This document shows positions 1-6,175 of a DNA stretch of 6,292 nucleotides, piece after piece (the stretch's first letter is position 1; each line of letters begins with the position of its first letter). Under the pieces are notes generated by a model. That model was not told the origin of the DNA, searched no databases, and was given only the letters and a program-made list of their open reading frames with translations. This DNA comes from Burkholderiaceae bacterium. Its GTDB lineage: Bacteria; Pseudomonadota; Gammaproteobacteria; Burkholderiales; Burkholderiaceae_C. The stretch spans positions 1 to 6,292 of the forward strand of contig JAOTTZ010000120.1 in the NCBI GenBank assembly GCA_029864165.1, written 5' to 3'. Position numbers and translations under genes: made by a program.

Positions 1-516
<516 letters not shown>

Positions 517-1197
517 TTACGCATGCGCCCAGCTGTGCAGCGTCACAGTCACATCTTCGACGCCACTCTTGCTCAACGCAGAAAACAGCGTGACGCCGAT
601 GTCGGCTTGTTCCGTTGTGTATTCGCCCAGCAAAGCACGCGCAGTCGCAAAGGCGGTTTGCGATTGGCTATGGTTGAGCTTGTCGGCTTTGGTCAGGAGC
701 ACCAGTAACTTCACCACACCGGTGCCCACGCGGGGGGCGATGAAGTTCAGCAATTGACGGTCCAGCACAGTGGCGCCCAAGCGAGAATCGATCAACAGCA
801 CCACACCGCTCAAGCTGCGGCGCAACGCCAAGTAGTCGGCCATCACCTGCTGCCAACGCAGCTTGGCGCCACGCTCCACCGCTGCATAGCCGTAGCCCGG
901 CAGGTCGGCGAACAGCGCGTCGGGCGCGTTTTTCGGGCCCAGCTCGAACAAATTGATGTGCTGCGTGCGGCCGGGTGTTTTAGACGCAAACGCGAGTCGC
1001 TTTTGTTGCGCCAGCGCGTTGATCGCCGTCGACTTACCGGCGTTAGATCGGCCGACAAACGCGATTTCGGGCAACTCGGTCGCGGGCACCTGATCGAGCT
1101 GGCTGGCGGTGGTGAGGAAGCGAGCCGTGTGCGCCCACGAAAGCGCAGTTTCAGCAGATTTCTCGGCCGGGGAGGTAGGGACGTTAAGCCGTGTCAT
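517..1197 (-). CDS. engB: Ribosome biogenesis GTPase EngB (YihA/YsxC)
   Basis: EngB is an essential TrmE-Era-type GTPase that helps late assembly of the 50S ribosomal subunit in the cytoplasm. All GTPase motifs are visible in the 226-residue product: G1 P-loop GRSNAGKS at 49-56, the G2 region KTPGRTQ at 73-79, G3 DLPG at 98-101 followed by the family signature YGYA, G4 TKAD at 169-172, and G5 SALSK at 206-210. The length is normal for the family, with a short N-terminal extension of about 25 residues. The start is the ATG at 1195-1197; no strong Shine-Dalgarno sequence precedes it. It is transcribed away from the cytochrome gene and toward argB. Nothing suggests damage. Identification is firm. 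Confidence 0.96.
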   Translation of the reverse strand: MTRLNVPTSPAEKSAETALSWAHTARFLTTASQLDQVPATELPEIAFVGRSNAGKSTAINALAQQKRLAFASKTPGRTQHINLFELGPKNAPDALFADLPGYGYAAVERGAKLRWQQVMADYLALRRSLSGVVLLIDSRLGATVLDRQLLNFIAPRVGTGVVKLLVLLTKADKLNHSQSQTAFATARALLGEYTTEQADIGVTLFSALSKSGVEDVTVTLHSWAHA

Positions 1198-1260
1198 CGC
1201 TGGAGACCAAAGTCACCATTGTAAAATTGCGTTCCTTTGCACCCTGGAGCACGCTTGGGC
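1198..1260. promoter_or_regulatory. Divergent promoter region, engB / cytochrome c
   Basis: These 63 bases separate two divergent genes and must serve both unless transcripts come from further away. A -10-like TAAAAT lies at 1222-1227 on the plus strand, and an overlapping TACAAT (1223 to 1218) lies on the minus strand, each one mismatch from TATAAT. No good -35 hexamer lies at the right distance from either. GGAG at 1246-1249, 11 bases before the ATG at 1261, is the likely ribosome binding site of the cytochrome gene. The assignment as promoters is inference. Confidence 0.35.
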
Positions 1261-1899
1261 ATGAAGTCTTCTACCTGTGTGTTGCGTTGTTTGACGTTCA
1301 CCGCCTTTGCCGCCTTCGTCGTGGCACCAGCGATCGCTGCGGAAGCTAAGGCCGCTGCCAAGCCCGATGTCGCCAAGGGGCAAGAGATTTCGGCGCAGGT
1401 CTGTATTGCCTGCCATGCAATCGACGGCTCGCGCGGAAGCCCGGCCAACCCTATCATTCAAGGACAGCACCCGGAGTATGTGGTCAAACAGCTCGCCGAT
1501 TTCAAAACCGGTCGTCGAGCCAATGCGATCATGACTGGCTTTGCTTCGACGCTGGGTGAGGCCGACATGAAGAATGTCGCGGCCTTTTATGCCTCAAAGC
1601 AAGCCAAACCAGGCTTTGCCAAGAACAAATCGCTTGTCGCTTTGGGCGAAAAGATTTATCGCGGCGGCATTGCCGACCGCAAGGTCCCGGCATGCGCAGC
1701 CTGCCATAGCCCGACCGGTGCCGGTATCCCGTCGCAGTACCCACGCCTGGCGGGCCAGCACGCTGACTACACCGAGGCGCAACTTGCCGCCTTCCGCAGC
1801 GGCACCCGCAAGAACAACCAGCAAATGACGGGCATCGCGCAGAAGATGAACGACCGCGAGATCAAGGCAGTCGCCGACTACATCGCCGGGCTTCGATAG
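1261..1899 (+). CDS. Diheme cytochrome c, cytochrome c4 type, periplasmic
   Basis: Cytochromes c4 carry electrons in the periplasm between the bc1 complex and terminal oxidases. The 212-residue product has a Sec signal peptide (hydrophobic stretch about 9-24, likely cleavage after APAIA at residue 26) and two similar heme domains. Heme motifs are CIACH at 48-52 and CAACH at 145-149. Probable distal methionine ligands are Met91 (AIMTGFA) and Met189 (QQMTGIA), in matching contexts in each half. Both halves also share a GQH motif (68-70 and 165-167), consistent with internal duplication. The ATG at 1261 is chosen because GGAG precedes it and the signal peptide then begins MKSS; an in-frame TTG at 1237 would add eight residues. 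I recall that cytochrome c synthesis genes (resB, ccsA) often follow a gene of this kind in Burkholderiales. Here an unrelated minus-strand gene follows. Confidence 0.92.
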   Translation: MKSSTCVLRCLTFTAFAAFVVAPAIAAEAKAAAKPDVAKGQEISAQVCIACHAIDGSRGSPANPIIQGQHPEYVVKQLADFKTGRRANAIMTGFASTLGEADMKNVAAFYASKQAKPGFAKNKSLVALGEKIYRGGIADRKVPACAACHSPTGAGIPSQYPRLAGQHADYTEAQLAAFRSGTRKNNQQMTGIAQKMNDREIKAVADYIAGLR

Positions 1900-1940
1900 C
1901 CTTCGCCGGTATTAGATTCTTACGCTCCTGATCTTTGACA

Positions 1941-1961
1941 GAAGCTGTTCAACAATTTCAA
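1941..1961 (+). repeat. Left copy of a short imperfect direct repeat
   Basis: This copy reads gaagctgttc, aac, aatttcaa. It resembles 4059-4080 (gaagcagttc, ggaa, aatttcaa): 17 identical positions with a one-base length difference. The left copy overlaps the stop codon of the 539-residue gene, and the right copy begins 11 bases past the stop of the 131-residue gene, so the pair brackets both unknown genes. It also contains part of a small stem (TTGACA at 1935-1940 with TGTTCAA at 1946-1952, one bulge). Chance resemblance is possible. Confidence 0.35.
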
Positions 1962-3577
1962 GTTGCTTCCAGTAGTTCGATGACCTTGCGGATGGAGTTG
2001 TCTGCCTTGTGCACTGCTGCTTCGAGTTTGCTGTTGGGCTGGAAGTTGGCGTCCGGACGGTGGTGGAAGAGGCTGTTGGCAAGCGGACCGCAGAGCCGCT
2101 GGTGGAAGAGCACGAATAGCGTTGCGACCTTGACCCCCTTGTTGGTGAGGCGGTAGGCGTAGCGATTGCCGTCGCGTTCAATGAGCGCGTGGGCACGCAG
2201 TTTGCGCAAGTCGTAGCGCAGTTGGTTCAAGCCGTAGCGTTTGTTTGAGAGGCCAAAGCTCGCGACGACGACTTCGTGGAGTTGCTGGGCACGCCAACCA
2301 CCGACGGTGGTGCCGGCATGGAGCAGTACCTGCATGAGGCGAATCATCCGGGTGTCGTGGATCTTGATGCCGGGATACTTGGCGCTTCCAACGGTGATGG
2401 GCAGCGCCAAGCGCTGCAACAGGGCAAACTCGACATGCACGTTCAGGCATTGGGCCTGGAAGGTGGCGAAGCGCTCGGTAATGCCGAGGAACTTTTCGCG
2501 CACCTCAGCCAGGTGATCGAGCCCCTTGCGCAGGCCGAAGTCAGTCAGATTGTTCGAGCAGACCTCGTTGCGCAGGAAGGTGGCGAACTTTTCGTACTGT
2601 TTGATGAACGCGTGCTTGCAGTAGGCGCGAAAGATGTGATGACCGTGCTCGATTTTCTCCAGGGTGGTGTTGAGCTTGCCGTGGAGCTTTTTGGTGATGC
2701 GAGTGCCGAAGACCTCCGAAATCTTGTCGGCCGTAAACAGCCAGAGCCCCAATTCGCAGCTGCGCTCGAAGATCCTGTGGATCGGGAAGTTGCGCTTGAA
2801 GATGAAGTTGCGACAGTATTCGATTTGGCTGATCGCGTAGAAGCGGCGTAGGCTGATGCGCTCGCGCTCCTTGTTCGAGAACTTCGGGCCCAGCAGCAAT
2901 GTCCAATAATCCAGCCGCTCGCGGATGAGCGCTGGGTTGAGCCGGTCGGCTGCCGCTTGCAAGGCGCTCGGGTCGTCAACCGCGAGGAACGCGTTGTCGG
3001 TCTTGCGAAAGCCGATTCCGCTGCGATTGAGTTCTTGCTCGATAAACGAGTGACCGTTGAGGTAGTACGTGGTCTGGAACGGAAAGAACGAGGCCACGCG
3101 CATTGCGATGGGCCCCAGGACATCGTCGCGAATGTAGAAGTAGTAGTGCGTGAAGCGACTGCGCTGCGGAGCCAAAATGCGGTGATTCGGGTCGCGGGTC
3201 GGATACTTCGGCACCGTGCAACGAAAGGTGCGGCCCTCCTCCATGCTCTTGAAGATGAAGTACACGCCGTAGCGCTGAGCCCGCACCATCGAGCGCAGGT
3301 AACGGGCAACGTATTCATCTTTGCGCACGCCCTTGTCGGCCCACTCGATGGGCGTGGCGTGATTGCGGGCATAGGCCTCGACCCAGTCGCGGTACTCCCC
3401 TGTGCGTCGGCTCAGCACTTCCTTGTCGACGACGTTCACGCCCACGACATTGCGAAAGAAGTAGACCACCTGCTCGGGTCGTGTCAGCGCGCTCAGGTAG
3501 CCGTGGATGACAATGCGGTCGAAGCAGTGATATACAAACACCAGCAGGCTGCCAAACAGCTTGGTAAAGAGTTCCAT
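1958..3577 (-). CDS. Unknown 539-residue protein with a C-terminal winged-helix-like region
   Basis: I do not recognise a characterised family. The start is placed at the ATG at 3575-3577 (protein begins MELFTKLFGS) because GAGGAG lies seven bases upstream; an in-frame ATG at 3596-3598 would add seven residues but lacks such a site. The protein is soluble-looking, basic and rich in aromatic residues. Features include an N-terminal hydrophobic patch (LLVFVYHCFD, 11-20), an aromatic segment around 142-176 (THYYFYIRDD, FFPFQTTYYLNGH), a long central part rich in Arg, Lys and Phe (FAISQ-like helices, RNFIFKRNFPIHRIF at 256-270), and residues about 405-495 that read as a winged helix (LRYDLRKLRAHALIERDG then YRLTNKGVKVA). 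A nucleic-acid-binding role is therefore plausible. From memory, very similar unannotated proteins occur in distant phyla, sometimes in several copies per genome, which would fit a mobile gene; this was not checked. No transposase DDE, HUH or Tyr-recombinase signature is evident. The frame is intact throughout. Confidence 0.85.
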   Translation of the reverse strand: MELFTKLFGSLLVFVYHCFDRIVIHGYLSALTRPEQVVYFFRNVVGVNVVDKEVLSRRTGEYRDWVEAYARNHATPIEWADKGVRKDEYVARYLRSMVRAQRYGVYFIFKSMEEGRTFRCTVPKYPTRDPNHRILAPQRSRFTHYYFYIRDDVLGPIAMRVASFFPFQTTYYLNGHSFIEQELNRSGIGFRKTDNAFLAVDDPSALQAAADRLNPALIRERLDYWTLLLGPKFSNKERERISLRRFYAISQIEYCRNFIFKRNFPIHRIFERSCELGLWLFTADKISEVFGTRITKKLHGKLNTTLEKIEHGHHIFRAYCKHAFIKQYEKFATFLRNEVCSNNLTDFGLRKGLDHLAEVREKFLGITERFATFQAQCLNVHVEFALLQRLALPITVGSAKYPGIKIHDTRMIRLMQVLLHAGTTVGGWRAQQLHEVVVASFGLSNKRYGLNQLRYDLRKLRAHALIERDGNRYAYRLTNKGVKVATLFVLFHQRLCGPLANSLFHHRPDANFQPNSKLEAAVHKADNSIRKVIELLEAT

Positions 3578-3651
3578 TCGTTCTCTCCTCAATGCCATAA
3601 CAAGCGGTTGACAAGCATCGGCTGCGGGACGTATGCATAGGAATCAAACCC
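3578..3651. promoter_or_regulatory. Divergent intergenic region between the two unknown genes
   Basis: These 74 bases are the only space from which both unknown genes can be driven locally. GAGGAG (minus strand, 3590 to 3585) is the ribosome binding site of the 539-residue gene, and AGGA at 3639-3642 serves the 131-residue gene, nine bases before its ATG. An 8-base palindrome TATGCATA lies at 3632-3639. A perfect TTGACA lies at 3608-3613, but a promoter using it would start transcription past the AGGA site. A shared operator is possible but unproven. Confidence 0.3.
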
Positions 3652-4047
3652 ATGACTCGGCGTAAGACCCGCCACCAACCCACCACCGCGCGACTCTCCC
3701 GCGAGAGTTTGCACCTTGCCAAGGAGGTCCGTTCGATCCAGCACCGCGCGGCCGAGCATGATGGTTGCATTGTTAGCATCGGGCCGCTGGTGTTCTTCTC
3801 CACCGACAGCGGCGACGCCTGGATACTCGAACCCGCAGATCAACTCGCCACAAGACTGGCAGTGGGTGGAGATCCGCTGCCGGTTCATATCCAAGAGACC
3901 GAAACCAACTTCGCCATCGGCTGGCAGGGCCACTACCAAATCGATGGCGATACATTCCTCTGGGAAGACAATGACTCCCGGCGCCTCAACATCATCAAAG
4001 GCTATCCGTTGAAGCAGCTCCTGGATGTCATCAACAAGGCTGGTTGA
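3652..4047 (+). CDS. Unknown 131-residue protein, divergent partner of the 539-residue gene
   Basis: I do not recognise a characterised family. The start ATG at 3652 has AGGA nine bases upstream. The first 20 residues are basic (MTRRKTRHQP then TTARLSRESL) and look disordered or nucleic-acid contacting. A helix with LAKEVRSIQHRAAEHD follows at about 22-37. The remainder (38-118) has a beta-rich pattern: IVSIGPLVFFSTDSGDAWIL, ADQLATRLA, PVHIQETETNFAIGW and YQIDGDTFLWEDND, ending in an amphipathic helix LKQLLDVI. There is no signal peptide or membrane segment. From memory, similar small proteins with the GDAW and TNFAIGW motifs occur as unannotated genes in unrelated bacteria, which suggests a real, transferable family. 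Its divergent position 74 bases from the large unknown gene suggests a functional link, by inference only. A small stem (actctc/gagagt, 3693-3708) lies in its early codons. Confidence 0.75.
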   Translation: MTRRKTRHQPTTARLSRESLHLAKEVRSIQHRAAEHDGCIVSIGPLVFFSTDSGDAWILEPADQLATRLAVGGDPLPVHIQETETNFAIGWQGHYQIDGDTFLWEDNDSRRLNIIKGYPLKQLLDVINKAG

Positions 4048-4300
4048 CTAGCGTCGCCGAAGCAGTTCGGAAAATTTCAAATATGTTTGGCTAGGCCTTG
4101 CCCGGCGCGCTCGCTTTCGGCACAGCATGGCCGCATTGCTTGACACAAAGACCAGAGACGGCCGATCCAATATTTCGCCAGACTGCGTGATCGCGCTGGC
4201 GCGAGCGTGCGGATCTACACATTGACAGCCCCCATGTGCAGTGTTTGGAGCAACTTGGGGCCCCGAGCGCCGTTAACTCAAACAGCCCTGAGGACTGGCC
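4048..4300. other. Intergenic stretch after the 131-residue gene
   Basis: No credible gene is seen. The stretch begins with a small perfect stem (CCGAA at 4057-4061, loop gcag, TTCGG at 4066-4070) followed by aaaattt, which could be a weak end-of-transcript signal for the 131-residue gene. Another short stem, TCGCG/CGCGA, lies at 4191-4204. A TTGACA at 4140-4145 and a sigma-28-like core GCCGAT at 4161-4166 are present but neither has a convincing partner element. The promoter of the flagellar-like gene at 4301 should lie here. Confidence 0.5.
4059..4080 (+). repeat. Right copy of a short imperfect direct repeat
   Basis: This copy reads gaagcagttc, ggaa, aatttcaa, and is partner of 1941-1961 in the same orientation. 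It starts 11 bases after the stop of the 131-residue gene and overlaps the CCGAA/TTCGG stem at 4057-4070. If the two unknown genes moved together, the copies mark where their ends could be; if not, the likeness is accidental. Confidence 0.35.
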
Positions 4301-4600
4301 ATGAACCCAAGCTCACCCACCGCACTATCTGGAATGACCGCCGCAAGGCTGCGCATGGACGTGGCCGCGCACAACATCGCGAACTTGCAAACACCAGGTT
4401 TTCGACGCCAACAGGTATTGCAGCAGGCAGATGCAGACGGCGGCGTTACCGCGCAGCTCAGGCAGGCTGAACAGGCAGGTAACTCGCTGGAAACCGATGT
4501 TGTGGACCAATTTGCGACGGGCTACACCTTTGTCGCCAATCTGCGCGTCATACAGGGCAGCCAGACGATGCTAGGTACTTTGCTGGACATGAAGGCCTGA
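4301..4600 (+). CDS. Miniature flagellar axial (rod/hook-type) protein
   Basis: Flagellar rod and hook proteins (FlgB, FlgC, FlgF, FlgG, FlgE) share a helical N-terminal motif and a C-terminal helix that pack together as the D0 core. This 99-residue protein has both: SGMTAARLRMDVAAHNIANL leading to QTPGF at 30-34 (the ANxxTPGF rod signature), and NSLETDVVDQF then VANLRVIQGSQTMLGTLLDM at 61-97. The middle domain is only about 25 residues, so it is shorter than FlgB or FlgC (about 135). The ATG has GAGGA at 4290-4294, six bases upstream. No other flagellar gene is nearby. I recall similar orphan short proteins in Comamonadaceae. It may be a specialised rod-like subunit or a reduced paralogue; the intact frame and good ribosome binding site argue against simple decay. 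Confidence 0.8.
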   Translation: MNPSSPTALSGMTAARLRMDVAAHNIANLQTPGFRRQQVLQQADADGGVTAQLRQAEQAGNSLETDVVDQFATGYTFVANLRVIQGSQTMLGTLLDMKA

Positions 4601-4647
4601 GCCCTAGGGACAGCTACTCTGGTGCTGCGCGCCTGGCGTGCTGCACC

Positions 4648-4817
4648 CTAGTGTAGTGTTGCACGCTATTCAGCACTTAAAAACCGCGCCTTTGGCCCCG
4701 TAGCGTCGTTGCGAATCCTCGCAATAGCTTTTTTGGCTATTGCTGTGGTTTGCGCCTAGCTACAGGCCAAAACGCATCGGTTTTATAAGTACCGCATAGC
4801 ATGCAACACTACACTAG
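4648..4817. mobile_element. 170-base imperfect palindrome with CTAG ends (MITE-like)
   Basis: The outer 19 bases on the left (4648-4666, beginning CTAGTGTAGTG) match the reverse complement of the outer 19 on the right (4799-4817) at 18 positions. The match continues inward with interruptions over about 80 bases per arm (for example acttaaaaaccg on the left with acttataaaaccg on the reversed right) and ends in a perfect 8-base stem GCAATAGC/GCTATTGC around a 7-base loop at 4729-4735. The centre of symmetry is at about 4732, as expected for one long hairpin. It encodes nothing. The palindromic CTAG at both ends may be a 4-base target duplication or part of the inverted repeat. It starts 47 bases after the flagellar-like gene. 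Non-autonomous element is the favoured reading; a large transcript-end hairpin is the alternative. Confidence 0.72.
4709..4734 (+). terminator. Terminator-like stem with T-run inside the palindrome
   Basis: TTGCGA (4709-4714) pairs perfectly with TCGCAA (4719-4724) around the loop atcc, and six T follow at 4729-4734 after a 4-base spacer. The stem is short and the T-run is offset, so termination would be weak. It competes with the larger palindrome fold, in which the T-run is the loop. It could end transcription coming from the flagellar-like gene. Confidence 0.3.
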
Positions 4818-4919
4818 CTGAAGGCGCGTTTCCCAACCTAGAAACAGCCGTTGAGTCTACGCTGAAGGTGGTCTTTTTGGTGCTGATGTGGGATTTCAGG
4901 GATCGGGCACACTTACCCG

Positions 4920-5048
4920 ATGGGTGAAGCAAACGAACCGAGGAAGGTCGTGCTGGAGCAATCCAGCGAAGACATCTTGGCGACCCAGACAATGGGCGGA
5001 CTCCTGCATGCGCGCTGGGACGAGGCGGCCCAGGCCACGCCGCACGGG
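4920..5048 (+). pseudogene. Probable 5' remnant of an insertion-sequence transposase
   Basis: The 43 codons from the ATG at 4920 (MGEANEPRKV, then ILATQTMGGLLHARWDEAAQ and ATPHG) resemble, from memory, the beginning of transposases found in Comamonadaceae genomes, which continue with a FAEFL-type segment. After ATPHG the frame stays open until 5240 but changes to sequence without that character, and no other frame restores it, so the gene appears cut off near 5048. A perfect 6-base stem, ATCGGG/CCCGAT (4902-4921), overlaps the start codon, a feature seen at the front of some transposase genes. No inverted-repeat end could be assigned. The identification rests on recall and is tentative; an unrelated small coding gene is the alternative. 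Confidence 0.35.
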
Positions 5049-5132
5049 TCGATATCAAGCTATGGGTCTTGCTACGCAGGGTACTCGTGCATGATTGTCG
5101 AGCGGAATTGGGGCCTCCTGAACCTCGAACCT
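5049..5132. other. Gap between the transposase-like remnant and the small basic gene
   Basis: No gene or terminator is seen. The only repeat is a tandem pair of GAACCTC (5120-5133), touching the stop codon of the small minus-strand gene. This is also the 3' end of the rpiA-side transcription unit, yet no stem with a T-run on the minus strand was found. Confidence 0.4.
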
Positions 5133-5327
5133 CTACGCCATGGTATCAGTGCTAGGCGGCGGAGCCGGTGCCCCAGGCACAGGCGCCTCAACTTCAGACG
5201 GATTTGCCGGCGGCACCTCGCCCGACTTGACAGCGCCTGACCGACGCGCCTGCAGTTTTTCTTCCTTCTTCTGTTTTTTCGCCCGCTCGCGCTGACGTTT
5301 CTCGAACGAATAGTTGGGTTTTGCCAT
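5133..5327 (-). CDS. Small lysine/arginine-rich conserved protein (64 residues)
   Basis: The product is strongly two-part: residues 1-29 are basic and helical (MAKPNYSFEKRQRERAKKQK then KEEKLQARR), and residues 38-64 are rich in Pro, Ala and acidic residues, probably disordered. There is no signal peptide or membrane segment. The opening MAKPNYSFEKRQRE and the lysine-rich run match, from memory, short unannotated proteins common in Burkholderiales; their function is unknown, and nucleic-acid or ribosome contact would be a guess from charge. The ATG at 5325-5327 has GAGGAAA about ten bases upstream, supporting translation. It lies 62 bases downstream of rpiA on the same strand with no visible terminator between, so co-transcription is likely. 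Confidence 0.75.
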   Translation of the reverse strand: MAKPNYSFEKRQRERAKKQKKEEKLQARRSGAVKSGEVPPANPSEVEAPVPGAPAPPPSTDTMA

Positions 5328-5389
5328 GGGCCGGATTTCCTCAGTTTGCTGGTAGGTGCAACCCCTCTAGCTTACCCTGTTTGGCCAAA

Positions 5390-6049
5390 TTAAAAATTCA
5401 GCGTCTTTACACCCTGGTCCGTCCCCAGTAGGCAGACGTTGGCCTTGTTGCGCGCGAACACGCCGACCGTCACCACGCCCGGCCACTGGTTGATTTCGTG
5501 CTCCATCGCCAGCGGGTCGGCGATATGCAGGCCGCGCACGTCCAGGATCTGGCAACCGTTGTCTGTCGTCACGCCTTCGCGCAGCACCGGTTCGCCACCG
5601 AGTGCACGCAGGCGCCGCGCCACAAGCTTGGCGGCCATGGGGATCACTTCCACCGGCAGCGGAAAGGTTCCAAGCGTTGGCACAAGTTTGGATTCGACGG
5701 CAATGCAGATGAAGCGCTGCGCCATTGCCGCAACAATCTTCTCGCGCGTGAGCGCCCCGCCCCCTCCCTTGACCATAAACCCCCGGTGGTCGATTTCGTC
5801 GGCGCCGTCGATATAAACCTCGAGCGACTCCACTTCGTTGGCGTCCACCACCATTATCCCTAGCGCGCGCAGCCGCGCGGTAGTAGCGTGGGAACTGGAG
5901 ACGGCCCCCGCGATACCTTGCTTCATGCGCGCCAAGGCTTCGATGAAGTGGTTCACCGTCGAGCCCGTGCCTACCCCAACCAACATGCCAGGCGACACGT
6001 AAGCGGTGGCCTCCCGCCCCACCATGGCTTTGAGTTCGTTGGGGTTCAT
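5390..6049 (-). CDS. rpiA: Ribose-5-phosphate isomerase A
   Basis: RpiA interconverts ribose 5-phosphate and ribulose 5-phosphate in the non-oxidative pentose phosphate pathway, supplying nucleotide precursors in the cytoplasm. From the ATG at 6047-6049 the protein is 219 residues, the same length as E. coli RpiA, and the catalytic residues fall at the same numbers: Asp81 and Asp84 in DGADEID (81-87), Lys94 in [11 protein letters not shown] (94-104) and Glu103. The phosphate-binding segment [11 protein letters not shown] is at 25-35. The frame remains open to an upstream ATG at 6124 that would add 25 residues (starting MLPRRPDNG); these are not needed for the fold and are not RpiA-like, so the downstream start is preferred, although its ribosome binding site is weak. 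The small basic gene follows it. Identification is firm. Confidence 0.96.
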   Translation of the reverse strand: MNPNELKAMVGREATAYVSPGMLVGVGTGSTVNHFIEALARMKQGIAGAVSSSHATTARLRALGIMVVDANEVESLEVYIDGADEIDHRGFMVKGGGGALTREKIVAAMAQRFICIAVESKLVPTLGTFPLPVEVIPMAAKLVARRLRALGGEPVLREGVTTDNGCQILDVRGLHIADPLAMEHEINQWPGVVTVGVFARNKANVCLLGTDQGVKTLNF

Positions 6050-6175
6050 GTTCGCATTAAGTTCGCCACCACCCTGCGCACAACAAGTAACAAGAGCACC
6101 ATTATCTGGCCGCCTGGGCAGCAAACCCTGGTCAACGCGTGGGGATCGACGGATAGACGCCAGGCCAGTAACTAT
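6050..6175. promoter_or_regulatory. Upstream region of rpiA
   Basis: The rpiA promoter is expected here. On the minus strand a GATAAT (6106 to 6101) is one mismatch from the -10 consensus and would give a leader of about 45 bases. The nearest -35-like sequence, TTGACC (6135 to 6130), is 23 bases away, too far for a standard sigma-70 promoter. No riboswitch-like structure is apparent. Confidence 0.25.

Noticed and set aside
1237..1260. TTG start for the cytochrome c gene
   Set aside because: It would place eight extra residues before a well-formed signal peptide, and GGAG is positioned for the ATG at 1261.
3577..3598. Upstream ATG adding seven residues (MALRRER) to the 539-residue protein
   Set aside because: GAGGAG lies inside that extension, seven bases before the ATG at 3577, so the downstream start is better supported.
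3608..3637. TTGACA with TATGCA 18 bases later as a sigma-70 promoter for the 131-residue gene
   Set aside because: The -10 matches at only three positions, and transcription would begin after the AGGA ribosome binding site at 3639-3642.
2276..3640. Long open frames on the plus strand opposite the 539-residue gene (191 and 227 codons)
   Set aside because: They lie antisense to a coherent protein with a good ribosome binding site, and their translations lack domain-like character; they are explained by GC-rich codon use on the opposite strand.
4140..4166. Sigma-28-type flagellar promoter (GCCGAT core) before the miniature flagellar gene
   Set aside because: The expected TAAA-type upstream element is absent at the right distance, and the site is about 135 bases from the start codon.
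6047..6124. Longer rpiA start at 6124
   Set aside because: The extra 25 residues do not resemble RpiA, while the start at 6049 gives exactly the family length and residue numbering.
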